Shown here: positions 1 through 9,414 of the stretch, piece after piece
Numbering within the stretch: the first letter of the stretch is position 1
How the letters are laid out: each line of letters starts with the position of its first letter
Origin: Hanleya hanleyi
Lineage: Eukaryota > Mollusca > Polyplacophora > Lepidopleurida > Hanleyidae
Length of the DNA: 64,000 nucleotides
Assembly: GCA_036873755.1 (NCBI GenBank)
Contig: JAVTVY010025338.1
Location: 1 to 64,000, forward strand
Direction of reading: 5' to 3'
Program-made: the position numbers and the translations under genes
The notes under the pieces: generated by a model
What the model was told of the DNA's origin: nothing
Databases searched by the model: none
What the model saw: only the letters and a program-made list of their open reading frames with translations

Positions 1-245
1 TTTCTTCAAAAAATTTGCTTTTTCGCATGGAAAAGTTTGCAAGAAATATTCTGTTTCACATCAGATTAATAGTTACTAATTTATCATGCAGTTTTTGCGG
101 AGAGATTAAATAAATTAGGAATTCGGAAAAGCTGACCGAAAAATCAACCAAAAATGCCTTTTTTGAAAATGACGTCACTGTAACGTCATTAAATCGGATT
201 TTTTTACATTTTTTGACCCAAGGGTATAGTGTGGTAAGTTTCACC
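1..245 (-). repeat. Dispersed CRE/YY1 repeat family, copy A (cut by window edge)
   Basis: Minus-strand partial copy of a repeat present eight times in the window. Shared blocks in order: the 'agggtatagtgtggtaagtt' block, TGACGTCACTGTAACGTCA, a run of Fs encoded by T-rich DNA around 'gaccgaaaaat', then 'catgataaattagtaa'. It is truncated by the start of the window. Any ORF in it is a by-product of AT-rich sequence. Confidence 0.8.
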
Positions 246-299
246 CCACAAGCTTATGGGGTCTGTACGAGTTAGGGTGTTCCGCAGCTGATTTCCATT

Positions 300-440
300 G
301 TAACTAATAATGGCACAATTGTCGCAATTGTTTCATTAGCAGCTGTCCGGTCGCTAGCTGATGCCACAATTGCGACAATCGTGTTATTAGTAGTTTCTAT
401 TGCATTTTGTTAATGTCGTATACTTGTGACATTAACGGTT
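300..440 (+). repeat. Dispersed hairpin repeat, copy 1 (ACAATTGTCGCAATTG family)
   Basis: Contains 'ggcacaattgtcgcaatt' and, about 60 bp on, its near inverse 'gccacaattgcgacaat', so the copy can fold into a hairpin. It is followed by 'acttgtgacattaa'. The same order recurs at 39157-39360. Confidence 0.65.
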
Positions 441-1596
441 AACAGTGTACATCTCTGCCAATAACTGAACGCAACATACAGAAGTGGTTGGAAAACATGT
501 CGGCGTACTGACCAGAAATCATAATACTCCATAGGCCAATATGCTGAGTACATATCGAAAACATCACAAGAACAAAAAAATACCTCAAAAAATATCTCAG
601 CCAAACTTTCATTGTAGCTGCTTATGCTGCAATCACCGCAAGACAGAGTTGACCTCCACAGACTATGCTTTGATATTGCACGCTAACTTATGACGTCAAT
701 AGTGGGGAAAACACCTTTGGGAGAACGAGTTCGGCGATTGGGGTGAAATTAAGGCATTAATTCCTTTTCTATATATCTTGATCTGACACGTGCTAAAACG
801 TGGTGGTCATTTACGCGATTTTGATTGACCGAGTGCCCGTATATCTAAGTATGGAGCGCGAACTATAAGAAGGGTAATTCTCTTTGTTTAAACTACAAGG
901 GTCAGTCAGTACATTTCCCAGTAACAATGGATACGAGTTATATTCGAGGTATCACGTGATAAAATTCTTTATTTATTATTCCTTCGTCTTCAACCATGGC
1001 GGTTTCATACTTAATCATAAATGCTTTACCCGCCACATTACCAACCCTCCGTACCCGTCATCTTACCCGCCTTATCCGCCATATACCCGTGAGTTTACTC
1101 GCTTTACCCGCCATCTTACCTGTGGGTTTACCCGTCTTACCCGCGTGTCGAGACATCACTGCTCCTTGCTCTCTTGCACTTGCACATGTAGGGTGCGGAG
1201 CTCAATTTAACACTACCTTTTGTTCAAAAATAAATATGTAAACTGCTCAGCATATTAGAGAGCAACGTGGCTGAAACAAAATAATTTCCTACCTTGAAAC
1301 AGAAAACGCCCAAAATCGAGCAAAACAGGTAAATGTCGCAAAGATATAATATTCATGAGCGTCAGGTTGAATTTTGTTTTCCCATGCCAAGTAGATCAAA
1401 CCATGATGTTTGTCTGGTAAAGATATCGCTTCGGTGGTCAGTCTCATTGGCTGCTATATGCACGTCACGGTTTCGTCATGTCACGATTTTTTGTTTTTTC
1501 TTTTTTCTTTTGACATTTTACCGAAGAGTCTGAACAGAAGAAATTTTTAGGACTCTTCATAACCATCATCTTGGATTTACCCATTATCGTTTGCAC
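441..1596. other. Non-genic stretch with a short degenerate TACCCGCC tandem
   Basis: I see no gene here. At 1025-1145 there is a degenerate short tandem built on 'cttacccgccat' and 'tacccgt', which explains the overlapping small open frames. The rest shows no recognisable structure. Confidence 0.5.
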
Positions 1597-2230
1597 CTAG
1601 GGTTACGCATTAACCCTATCTGGCCTGGGCGATTTGGAATGTACCGCAGCCTGGGGGGGAAAGCGGGGGAGGCGGAAAGTGCCCTCCCCCCACCCCTATA
1701 TATTTTCGCTATCGCTAAGGCTAGAGGGCTGAAATTTACCACACTATATCTTTGAGTCAAGCTCTACCAGAAAATGTAAAAAAAAGATGGCCGCCATGAT
1801 GACGTCACTGTGACGTCATTTTCAAAAAGAGCATTTTTGAACGATTTTTCGGTCAAAATGTTCGAATTTTTTTATTTTTGTTTCGCCTTCGCAAAAACTG
1901 CATGATAAATTAGTAAATAATCATCTGATATGAAATGAAATAAGTTTTACCCACTTTTTCATACAGAAAAGCAAAAAATTTGAAGTAATATGACGAATAC
2001 ATCACTTTTTCTGGTACCCCACATGGCCGCCATTTTGAATTTACTCATGATCCTCTGCTCGTGATGTTATGCCAATAGGCACAAAAATACCCCAATATGA
2101 TAACCTATAACGTCACAGAGTTTCAGCTCTTCATTTTTTGGTGTTCCGGAGATATCGCAGAAAGTTTGGTAGGGGAACATTTTTACTTATAGACAGGTGG
2201 AGATTTCAGGAATTCTAACACCCTGAGGCG
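1597..2230 (+). repeat. Dispersed CRE/YY1 repeat family, copy B (near full length)
   Basis: One of the fullest copies. It opens with 'ttaaccctatctggcctggg' and a G-rich stretch. Next come 'accacactatatctttgagt', 'aagatggccgccatgatgac' (a YY1-type core), the TGACGTCACTGTGACGTCA double CRE, the 'cggtcaaaatgttcgaattt' block, 'ccccacatggccgccatttt', and finally 'gttccggagatatcgcagaa'. It contains no coding potential. Confidence 0.85.
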
Positions 2231-2459
2231 TTTTTTAGTACAAGTAAACTAATAATCTATCTAACACAATTCGGGAATGCTGAATTCGAAAATCGCTGTT
2301 ACCAAAATATCTTTTGCCATTAAGGATCCAAAATGGTGTATCAAAGATGGCCGCCCAAAACACGATTTTCTGACATACAGCCATCTGTGACGCTTATGCA
2401 TATTCTGATTCATTTAATTTCTGATTCTATTAGAGCAGAAGAACAAACATATAAAAACA
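2231..2459. other. Short non-genic stretch
   Basis: AT-rich sequence between a dispersed repeat and the palindrome array. I recognise nothing in it apart from one 'aagatggccgcc' (YY1-like) core near 2345. Confidence 0.4.
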
Positions 2460-2489
2460 AAATACTGAAATTACCAAAACTGAAGGATG

Positions 2490-2835
2490 GGTATGGGGTG
2501 GAACTGACGTCATTCTGCGCATGCGCTGTAAAAAGGGGCATTGGAATGGGCTTTTGGGGTAGAGATGAACCATCCTTGGTCCTAATAGGCCGTGTAAGGT
2601 GTCAAATTGAAGCTCTCGTGGTGTAGACCACGCATTGAGGAATGTCCCCGTCATCTGTGACGTCATCAGTACAAGTGGTAGAGAAAGCGGCCATTTTAGG
2701 GGTGCGTAGGGGTGTGTTTGAGGGACTAAGGGACCATTCTTGGTCCGAGTGGGTTGTGTGGGTATCATAGTGAAGCTTTCGTGGGACAGCGTCCGACTGA
2801 TCTGGCGTGTCGTGGAAGTAAGGGATATGACGCCC
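2490..2835 (+). repeat. NRF-1/CRE palindrome array, fragment upstream of the ATPase relic
   Basis: Same sequence family as the arrays in the inverted arms. It contains 'aactgacgtcattctgcgca', the 'gtagagatgaaccatccttggt' phrase, 'aagctctcgtggtgtagacc' and 'catctgtgacgtcatcagta'. At least two units of about 170 bp are recognisable. The overlapping ORFs on both strands are shadows of the repeat. Its position immediately 5' of the ATPase relic ties the array to the coding module. Confidence 0.75.
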
Positions 2836-3018
2836 ATGCGTCACTCCGATCTCCAAACACCCAACTGCCCCATCCCCGAGCTCCGAGCTCCAAGCACCCA
2901 ACTGTTCCATCCCCGAGCACTGAGCTCTTGCATATAATCATGACATACATCTGTGAAAGCTTCCTTATACGCCGGTTGTCCGTGGAGACGAGAGCCATGG
3001 TTTACGCATGTCACTTGC

Positions 3019-3789
3019 GTTCGAAGTCATTTTCCACGCCATTTAATCCACGTAGACATTTGCTTTCCATACATAATAATCGTAGAGAGCAAATCCAGCT
3101 CACGGAACGGAGTCTCGACAACGAGCAAATTCAAAATACGCAAGAAGAACGATCAACACCTACGTCATACACGAGAGTATTAGAGCATCCCTATACGATG
3201 AAGGTGAGCGGTCCTACGCGATGTGGAGAGACGTCTTGGGTGATGAAATTCTTAGAAGGGCCCCTCGGCTATGCCCGTATAGTTTGGTGTTATAGCCAGT
3301 GGCAGTCTGCTTACGAAACTACAAGATTACAGAATGTGATCTTCGTCCCAGGGATTCCTCACGATATCGATCAAGCGTATTTGTTCGAACCCGAGCAGAC
3401 CAACGTGGTAGTGTTAGATGATCTTATGAGTGCGGCCAAGGACAATTCACACGTTGTCGACTCGTTTACCAAAGGATCCCATCATCACAATCTGTCCGTC
3501 ATCTATTTCATGCCAATACGTTGTGTTGTTCTCACAACCTGGCAGCACCGTCCAGCAGCAGCAACCCACCCCCATACAGCGGGTCCCCTTCATACCATCA
3601 GTCCCCGAATATGACCCAACCGTGAAGGACCATCCCAAACCCGTACAACGGAATGAACACAATGTGAACTCAAGGCTATGGAAGCATTTCTTCAAAGAAA
3701 GTATGGACGCCCAGATGAGGACTCGCCACAGAAAACAAGTTTCACCACAAAGGGTATTCGAAAGAGGAAGCCGCAATTTTAGCCCATGA
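3019..3789 (+). pseudogene. Broken P-loop ATPase gene, packaging-ATPase-like (A32/HerA-type), virus- or element-derived
   Basis: What is seen: a frame open from about 3019 holds a Walker-A-like GPTRCGETS (3209-3235) and, about 65 residues on, a Walker-B-like VVVLDDLMS (3405-3431), followed by KGSHHHNLSVIYF. The frame then changes near 3509-3515 and continues with CQYVVLFSQPGS in the next frame to a stop near 3789. The Walker A lysine is replaced by glutamate (GET for GKT/S), so nucleotide binding should be lost even without the frameshift. What is known: this motif order is that of small packaging-type ATPases scattered through invertebrate genomes and related to the FtsK/HerA-A32 group. What is inferred: family assignment is from motifs only. 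The upstream palindrome array and downstream finger gene mark it as part of an element. It is non-functional as it stands. Confidence 0.6.
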
Positions 3790-4012
3790 CACATTGGCAC
3801 TCAGACTTCGATGGGCTTTACGTCAGCAGTATGCCGACCTAGTGAGCCATATCAAATTTCAGAACAAGGACCCGGTCCATATGGAAATCGAAAGAACAGC
3901 GTCGATGTTGAAAACCTCGGACATGAACTGGAAAGCGGCGTATGTCATAGCAATAGCACAAAAGAAACATTGTTTGAACGCATCATTGAAAGGCGTTAAG
4001 ATAGAGCGTTGA
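3736..4012 (+). pseudogene. Frame-shifted second ORF of the ATPase module
   Basis: A third reading frame opens about where the ATPase-tail frame ends. It reads GYSKEEAAILAHDTLALRLR, then a run rich in Arg, Gln and Glu, and stops at 4010-4012. It looks like a helical, charged protein rather than random frame. Overlapping segments in other frames (for example around 3655-3780) are also charged, which suggests two or more indels in one original coding region. I do not recognise the family. It may be the tail of the ATPase gene or a separate small protein always placed after it. Confidence 0.4.
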
Positions 4013-4210
4013 AACGAGCGTTAAGGCGTAACGACGGGCGTTGACGAACGTCATCGCATTTCGATGAGTTAGTGTCAATTCCATGAAAATCAGAGCTTCT
4101 GAGCTATTTCTCCAGGACGTTGAAGCGTTAAGCTGGGCGTGGGTGGGCGTTACTGTCTATAAAAGCAAGTGTATTACCAAAACACGCACAGTCGACGTTC
4201 AACCCTCAAC
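4013..4210 (+). promoter_or_regulatory. Promoter of the C2H2 gene copy 1: GGGCGTT repeats plus TATA box
   Basis: Contains repeated 'gggcgtt'/'aacgtc' words, the phrase 'cagagcttctgagctatttc', and a TATA box CTATAAAAGC at 4155-4164, about 50 bp before the ATG at 4211. The same segment, in the same order, is found at 42034-42240 (minus strand, before the finger relic) and as a leftover 3' of the finger genes in both inverted arms. Spacing from TATA to ATG is the same as in the intact arm genes. Confidence 0.7.
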
Positions 4211-4646
4211 ATGGCTTATACTTGCCCTGAGTGCGAAAAGCACGTTCACCAGACCTTACGATGTGATGCGACACGAGAAAAACATATACATGGGATTGGA
4301 GCCTACGAGGAGTCCTTGAAGGCGGATGCCGATACAGAGACTGCTGAGAGTCCACCGACTGATACAGAAACAGAGACTATCTACTGATACGGAGAGCTTG
4401 ATCTCAGATAGTCAGCCTACATCCCAGGGCATTGAGGAAGAACCTACCACCTGGAATCGTATTAATAGCTATGATGCGGTAATCGAAGACGCCGGACAGG
4501 ATAGCTTTCAACAGGCGTATATCCAAATACGCCCCTGTCTCAGGAAAACAGCCATGACAATCTATGAACGGTATAGCCGGCTCCCGCTTGAAATGAAAGG
4601 CGATATTTCAATTATTTTGACAATGGTGTTACCACACAAGCGTTAA
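4211..4646 (+). pseudogene. Decayed C2H2 zinc-finger gene, copy 1
   Basis: The ATG at 4211 begins MAYTCPECEK, matching the start of the intact arm proteins (first Cys pair C-x2-C at residues 5 and 8). The rest of the finger lies in a different frame: FTRPYDVMRHEKN is read in the frame one base away, so an indel sits within the first finger, and the final His is replaced by Tyr. An acidic, Thr-rich linker follows (4320-4400), then another frame change to a segment ending at 4644. Fingers two and three and the conserved C-terminal domain of the arm proteins are not recognisable. It lies directly after the ATPase relic and its own TATA promoter. Confidence 0.55.
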
Positions 4647-4965
4647 ATATGTTCATGTTACGCTGAAGGTGTTACTGGGACTGAATTAACGAGGAAAGTT
4701 CAAACTACAAATAAAGAAAACGAAGGTTAGAAAAACTGACAGAAAAGTACTAATCCGGTGATATGGAGTGATGACGTCACTGTCATCAGAGCAGCCGTCA
4801 ACATTCGGTTGGCATATCTGATAGAGTATGTCGCAGCTAAACAGTTACATGTAGAAAGTTTCAGCTTGTGTACAACCTATATATGTCTTTGATACATTTG
4901 ATACTCACCAACTTGCCCAAATCAGGGTTTCATATAATTTCTTACAACGTCAATCAATTTTAATT
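4647..4965. other. Non-genic stretch
   Basis: Nothing recognised except a single 'atgacgtcactgtcatcag' near 4771, a CRE-like word similar to those in the nearby repeats. Confidence 0.4.
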
Positions 4966-5720
4966 AACCCTATTTGGGGAAGTATCCTGGCCTGGGGGTG
5001 GGGAGGAGTGGGGAGGCGGAAATTACACCGCCCCACCCAATTATTTTTCTTACCTCTTGAGCTAGGGGGCTGAAACTTACCACACTATACCCTTGTGTCA
5101 AGCTCTACCAAAAAATGTAAAAAAAGCAAGATGGGCACTTCGATGACGTGACAGTGACGGCATTTTAAAAAACGACATTTTTTAAATCGATTTTTCGGTC
5201 AGATTTTTCGAATTTTTTATTGCAATTTCTCTGCATGATAAATTAGCAATGTGATGTGAAATAGAATAGTTTTTGTCCACTGTGAAAAATCAGAAATTTT
5301 GAAGAAATATGACGAAAAAATCACTTTCCTGATACCCCACGTTGTCGCATCACATTTTTTAGATCGATTTTTCAGTCAGATTTTTCGAATTTTTTATTGC
5401 AATTTCTCTGCAAAAAACGGCATGATAAATTAGTAATGTGATGTGAAATAGAATAGCTTTTGTCCACTTTGCGAAAAATCAGAAATTTTGAAGAAATATG
5501 ACGAAAAAATCACTTTCCTGATACCACACGTTGTCGCCATCTTGAATTTACCCATGATTCTCTGCTTGGGGGGTCATGCAAATAGGCCCAAAATGACCCC
5601 AATATGATAAACGATAAAGTCACGGAGTTTCAGTTCTTCATTTTTTGTCGTTCCGGAGATAACGCAGAAAGTTTGGTGGTGAGAGCCCTATTTTCTGAAT
5701 TTTCCACCTGTCTATTAGCA
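4966..5720 (+). repeat. Dispersed CRE/YY1 repeat family, copy C with internal duplication
   Basis: Full-length type copy. The block from 'aatcgatttttcggtcagat' to 'gatacc(c/a)cacgttgtcgc' is present twice in tandem (about 5186-5350 and 5362-5541), so this copy is about 180 bp longer than the others. Confidence 0.8.
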
Positions 5721-5825
5721 CCGTTCGACATTCAGCGTATTAGCTGAGCGGGCAGTTGAGAGTACCATGCATATATTTGGAGTTTCATTCATGGTCAGCA
5801 CTCAAACCATTGACATATTGTACTA

Positions 5826-5860
5826 CCTAGGGAGAGGGGGGGGGGGGCGGGGGGGCACAA
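5826..5860. repeat. G-homopolymer tract
   Basis: Runs of 12 and 7 Gs ('gagaggggggggggggcggg'). Similar pure C/G runs occur at 7473, 8162, 24252, 24337, 55366 and 59757. They are prone to length errors in assembly. Confidence 0.8.
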
Positions 5861-5868
5861 TATGCAGT

Positions 5869-6180
5869 TATCATGCAGTTTTTGAGGATAAGTTGCGTGA
5901 ATAAAAAAAAATCGAAAAATCGGACCGAAAAATAAACCAAAAAAATGCCGTTTTTATGTGGTTAAAAGTGAGCAAAGCTTTTTTATTTCACATCAGATAA
6001 TTAGGCACTAACTTATCAGGCTGATAAAAATTCAAAAATCGGACCGAAAATTGCCTTCTGTGATAATGGCGTCACTATGACGTCATCAATGTGGCGATCT
6101 TGGTCTTTTACATTTTCTGTTAGAGGTTGACCAAGGGTATTGTGTGGTGAGGTTCAGCTCCCTAACTCATGGGATAATGG
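5869..6180 (-). repeat. Dispersed CRE/YY1 repeat family, copy D (inverted, truncated)
   Basis: Minus-strand copy containing 'tcatgcagtttttgaggata', two 'gaccgaaaa' blocks, the 'tgacgtcatcaatgtggcga' block and 'agggtattgtgtggtgaggt'. It lies head-to-head with copy C about 150 bp away. It ends just before the first EGF exon's intron. Confidence 0.75.
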
Positions 6181-6253
6181 AAATATTTGCGGAAACAGCC
6201 CCCTCCCCCTTCCACCAGACTGCGGTACACCCGAATTGACCAGGCCACATAGG

Positions 6254-6383
6254 ACTAAAGGATTCCAGCTCATGTTGCCATACACAATATTAATTAGAAA
6301 ATTTACAATGCAGTGTGTGAGCACTAAAGGATTCCAGCTCATGTTGCCATACACGATATTAAATTAGAACATTTACAATGCAG
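6254..6383 (+). repeat. 70-bp tandem duplication of intron end with decoy splice acceptor
   Basis: The intron 3' end ('actaaaggattccagctcat' through 'atttacaatgcag') is duplicated with a 70-bp offset. Two identical polypyrimidine-poor acceptors therefore exist, ending at 6313 and 6383. Only the second is followed by an open EGF exon. After the first, 'tgtgtgagcac' soon loses similarity. Confidence 0.7.
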
Positions 6384-6524
6384 TGTGTGGGGATGGATTT
6401 TATGGCGTGAACTGCTCAAGCGAATGCCACTGTATGAACAGCCCGGAATCCTGTGCTAAAGACGACGGATTCTGTTCATCAGGCACCTGTACTGCGGGTT
6501 GGACAGGCGAAAGCTGTGACCGAG
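6384..6524 (+). CDS. EGF-like (8-Cys, laminin-type) exon 1 of a MEGF/SREC-like receptor
   Basis: A 141-bp exon bounded by AG (6382-6383) and GTGAGT (6525), phase 1 at both ends, encoding 47 residues starting (V)CGDGFYGVNCSSECHC. The eight Cys at relative positions 2, 11, 15, 17, 24, 31, 36 and 45, with GWTGESC at the end, are the laminin-type EGF spacing of MEGF/SREC/Draper-type scavenger receptors. Extracellular ligand binding is inferred from the family. It is the first exon of the gene visible in the window. Signal peptide and earlier EGF exons must lie upstream or outside. It differs from the next three exons mainly at MNSPES versus TNGPE(S/Y). Confidence 0.85.
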
Positions 6525-6917
6525 GTGAGTTGACGGATTACAATTCTTATTGTATGTTTCGACCCTCCCGTTCTCTCAAAAAATACTATAGTGATAGAGT
6601 AGAAAATACTCGAGTGAAAAACAATCATTAAACTTTAGTGAGTTTCACAAAATGTGACCTGAGTGGAATCGACTTCACTCAACTCGAGTGATTTATCAAC
6701 TCGAACTTGAGAGAACTTCACTCAAACTTGAGAGAACTTCACTCAAACTTCCGGCGAGCGATAGTCACTTACCAAAGATCCTCGGATTTTTTATTAAATA
6801 ATTGATTCAGACATACCCCCCAACTACCCACCACCGAATCACTCAGACCACATAGGACTAAAGGGTTCCATTTCATGTTGCCATACACAATATTAAATTA
6901 GAACATTTACAATGCAG
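6525..6917 (+). repeat. Intron with ACTCAA/TTGAGT palindromic repeats, copy 1
   Basis: Intron rich in 'ttgagtgaa'/'ttcactcaa' inverse words ('cactcaaacttgagagaact'). It has the same layout as the three following introns but diverged and shorter. Confidence 0.7.
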
Positions 6918-7058
6918 TGTGTGGGGATGGATTTTATGGCGTGAACTGCTCAAGCGAATGCCACTGTACGAACGGCCCGGAATACTGTGCTAAAGAAGAT
7001 GGATTCTGTTCATCAGGCACCTGTACTGCGGGGTGGACAGGCGAAAGTTGTGACCGAG
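6918..7058 (+). CDS. EGF-like exon 2 of the MEGF/SREC-like receptor
   Basis: A 141-bp phase 1-1 exon, nearly identical to the two following copies, with all eight Cys kept. It has two visible differences from copy 3: Tyr for Ser in GPEYCAKE and Glu for Asp after the Lys. It has the same acceptor ('acaatgcag') and donor ('gaggtgagttg'). Being symmetrical in phase, it can be skipped or duplicated without a frameshift. Confidence 0.85.
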
Positions 7059-7605
7059 GTGAGTTGAACGGATTACAATTCTTATTGTATGTTTCGACCC
7101 TCTCATTCTCTCAAAAAACAGTTGAGTGAAATTTCACTCAAGTAAGAGTGGAAAGTACTTGAGTGCAAAACAATCACTCAATTTGAGTGAGTTTCACACA
7201 AGGTGATCTGAGTGGAATCAACTTCACTCAACTGGAGTGATTTATCAACTCGAGCTAGAGTGAACTTCACTCAAACTTGAGAGAACTTCACTCAAATTTG
7301 AGTGAATTTCACTGAACTTGAGTGAGATGAATTTCCACTCGTAATTGAATGAACTTTTCACTCGAGTTTCACTCTTTAAGATTGGGGGTTTGAAAATCAG
7401 CTTCCGGCAAGTGGTCCAAAGTTCCTCGGATTTTTTATTAAATTGATTAAATGATTAAATAATTGATTCAGACCCCCCCCCCCCCCCTCTCCCCCCCTTC
7501 CACCCAGCTGCGGTAGACCCGAGTCGTCGCCCAGACCACATAGGACTAAAGGGTTCCATTTCATGTTGCCATACACGATATTAAATTAGAACATTTACAA
7601 TGCAG
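7059..7605 (+). repeat. Intron with ACTCAA palindromic repeats and a C-tract, copy 2
   Basis: Dense 'cactcaaatttgagtgaatt'-type inverted words at 7125-7370, then a C run (7473-7489) and 'agctgcggtagacccgagtc'. It is almost identical to the next intron except for the C-run length. Confidence 0.8.
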
Positions 7606-7746
7606 TGTGTGGGGATGGATTTTATGGCGTGAACTGCTCAAGCGAATGCCACTGTACGAACGGCCCGGAATCCTGTGCTAAAGACGACGGATTCTGTTCA
7701 TCAGGCACCTGTACTGCGGGGTGGACAGGCGAAAGTTGTGACCGAG
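7606..7746 (+). CDS. EGF-like exon 3 of the MEGF/SREC-like receptor
   Basis: A 141-bp phase 1-1 exon with eight Cys, differing from exon 4 by very few bases. It begins 688 bp after exon 2 and 684 bp before exon 4, so exon and intron were duplicated together. The minus-strand open frames overlapping this exon and the next are shadows. Confidence 0.85.
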
Positions 7747-8289
7747 GTGAGTTGAACGGATTACAATTCTTATTGTATGTTTCGACCCTCTCATTCTCTC
7801 TAAAAACAGTTGAGTGAAATTTCACTCAAGTAAGAGTGGAAAGTACTTGAGTGCAAAACAATCACTCAATTTGAGTGAGTTTCACACAAGGTGATCTGAG
7901 TGGAATCAACTTCACTCAACTGGAGTGATTTATCAACTCGAGCTAGAGTGAACTTCACTCAAACTTGAGAGAACTTCACTCAAATTTGAGTGAATTTCAC
8001 TGAACTTGAGTGAGATGAATTTCCACTCGTAATTGAATGAACTTTTCACTCGAGTTTCACTCTTTAAGATCGGGGGTTTGAAAATCAGCTTCCGGCAAGT
8101 GGTCCAAAGTTCCTCGGATTTTTTATTAAATTGATTAAATGATTAAATAATTGATTCAGACACCCCCCCCCCCTCCCCCCCTTCCACCCAGCTGCGGTAG
8201 ACCCGAGTCGTCGCCCAGACCACATAGGACTAAAGGGTTCCATTTCATGTTGCCATACACGATATTAAATTAGAACATTTACAATGCAG
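7747..8289 (+). repeat. Intron with ACTCAA palindromic repeats and a C-tract, copy 3
   Basis: Near-identical copy of the preceding intron. The C-tract lies at about 8162-8183 and is interrupted by a T. Confidence 0.8.
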
Positions 8290-8430
8290 TGTGTGGGGAT
8301 GGATTTTATGGCGTGAGCTGCTCAAGCGAATGCCACTGTACGAACGGCCCGGAATCCTGTGCTAAAGACGACGGATTCTGTTCATCAGGCACCTGTACTG
8401 CGGGGTGGACAGGCGAAAGTTGTGACCGAG
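8290..8430 (+). CDS. EGF-like exon 4 of the MEGF/SREC-like receptor
   Basis: A 141-bp phase 1-1 exon with eight Cys intact. It carries one notable change, GVSC in place of GVNC. The downstream intron starts as a copy of the previous ones and then diverges after about 8570, marking the 3' edge of the tandem block. Confidence 0.85.
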
Positions 8431-9177
8431 GTGAGTTGAACGGATTACAATTCTTATTGTATGTTTCGACCCTCTCATTCTCTCTAAAAACACTTGAGTG
8501 AAATTTCACTCAAGTAAGAGTGGAAAGTACTTGAGTGCAAAACAAATCACTCAACTTGAGTGAGTTTCACAAAAGGTGACCCGAGTGGAATCAACTTCAC
8601 TCAACTTTAATCAATTTATCAACTCGAACTTGAGAGAACTTCACCCAAACTTAAGTGAATTTCACTCAGCTTGAGTGAGATGATTTTTCACTCCTAATTG
8701 AATGAACTGTTTCACTCTTTAAGATCGGGGGTTCAAAAATCTGCTTCGGGCAAGTGATCGTCACTTTTACCAAAGGTCCTCGGATTTTTTAATTAAATAA
8801 TTGAATATAACACTTTTTTTTTCAAAAAAGTTGGTTCGAATACTTTTTTTATAACTGTTTATATTTTCCACATACGAACCCCTGTATGTATTATTAGGCC
8901 GATATTTTGGAATAATTGAACACTTACTTACTTTTTTTGCGAGGGTCCTTAGTACTTACCAGAAAGTTCATGCACCAACGCGCCTCTTGTGAAACAAGGG
9001 AATACAAACCCTTCCGGATTAAAGTTTTTGTTGCTTTTTTCTATGCCATTCAGGATCAGAAGACTACGGTTATATCTAAGGCTCAGTGAAACATACATGT
9101 ATAACGTATTATACAATTTCGGTGTAAAAATTCATATTATCGGAAGTACTAATGAAAAATACAGTATTTGTAACTTA
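8431..9177 (+). repeat. Intron: diverged ACTCAA repeats, then unique AT-rich DNA
   Basis: The ACTCAA block runs to about 8720. From 8720 to 9177 I see only T-runs and no gene. Confidence 0.6.
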
Positions 9178-9330
9178 CGGTGGCCCATAGGAGACAATGA
9201 CTTTCTTTTTCCACATCTTTTATTACTTTATCTGATTTTCTTGTGGGTTTTCTATATTTTATGTCTATTTTCTATAAACAGTTTCTAATTTATCACAGAA
9301 TTTCTTCAGTTTTCTGACATTCATATTAAC
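9178..9330 (+). repeat. Dispersed repeat family P, copy 1
   Basis: 'acggtggcccata...' followed by 'ttcttgtgggttttctatat' and 'cacagaatttcttcagtttt'. The same order occurs at 37015-37190 (+), 37455-37665 (-) and 37900-38090 (-). Confidence 0.6.
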
Positions 9331-9414
9331 GTCGGCACAATATCTTCAACATTTTTTTTACAGAAAACCAAAAAAATAATCAATATGTACAACTAATTGT
9401 AATGGCATTATTTC

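Noticed and set aside
2430..2998. Overlapping 77-135 aa frames on both strands
   Set aside because: They lie in the palindrome array and share its repeat units; no family features.
6301..6330. An extra EGF exon start at 6314
   Set aside because: Only the acceptor and first ten bases are duplicated; the EGF frame does not follow.
7622..8509. Minus-strand 67-aa frames over the EGF exons
   Set aside because: Shadows of EGF exons 3 and 4; the plus strand has proper splice sites and conserved Cys.
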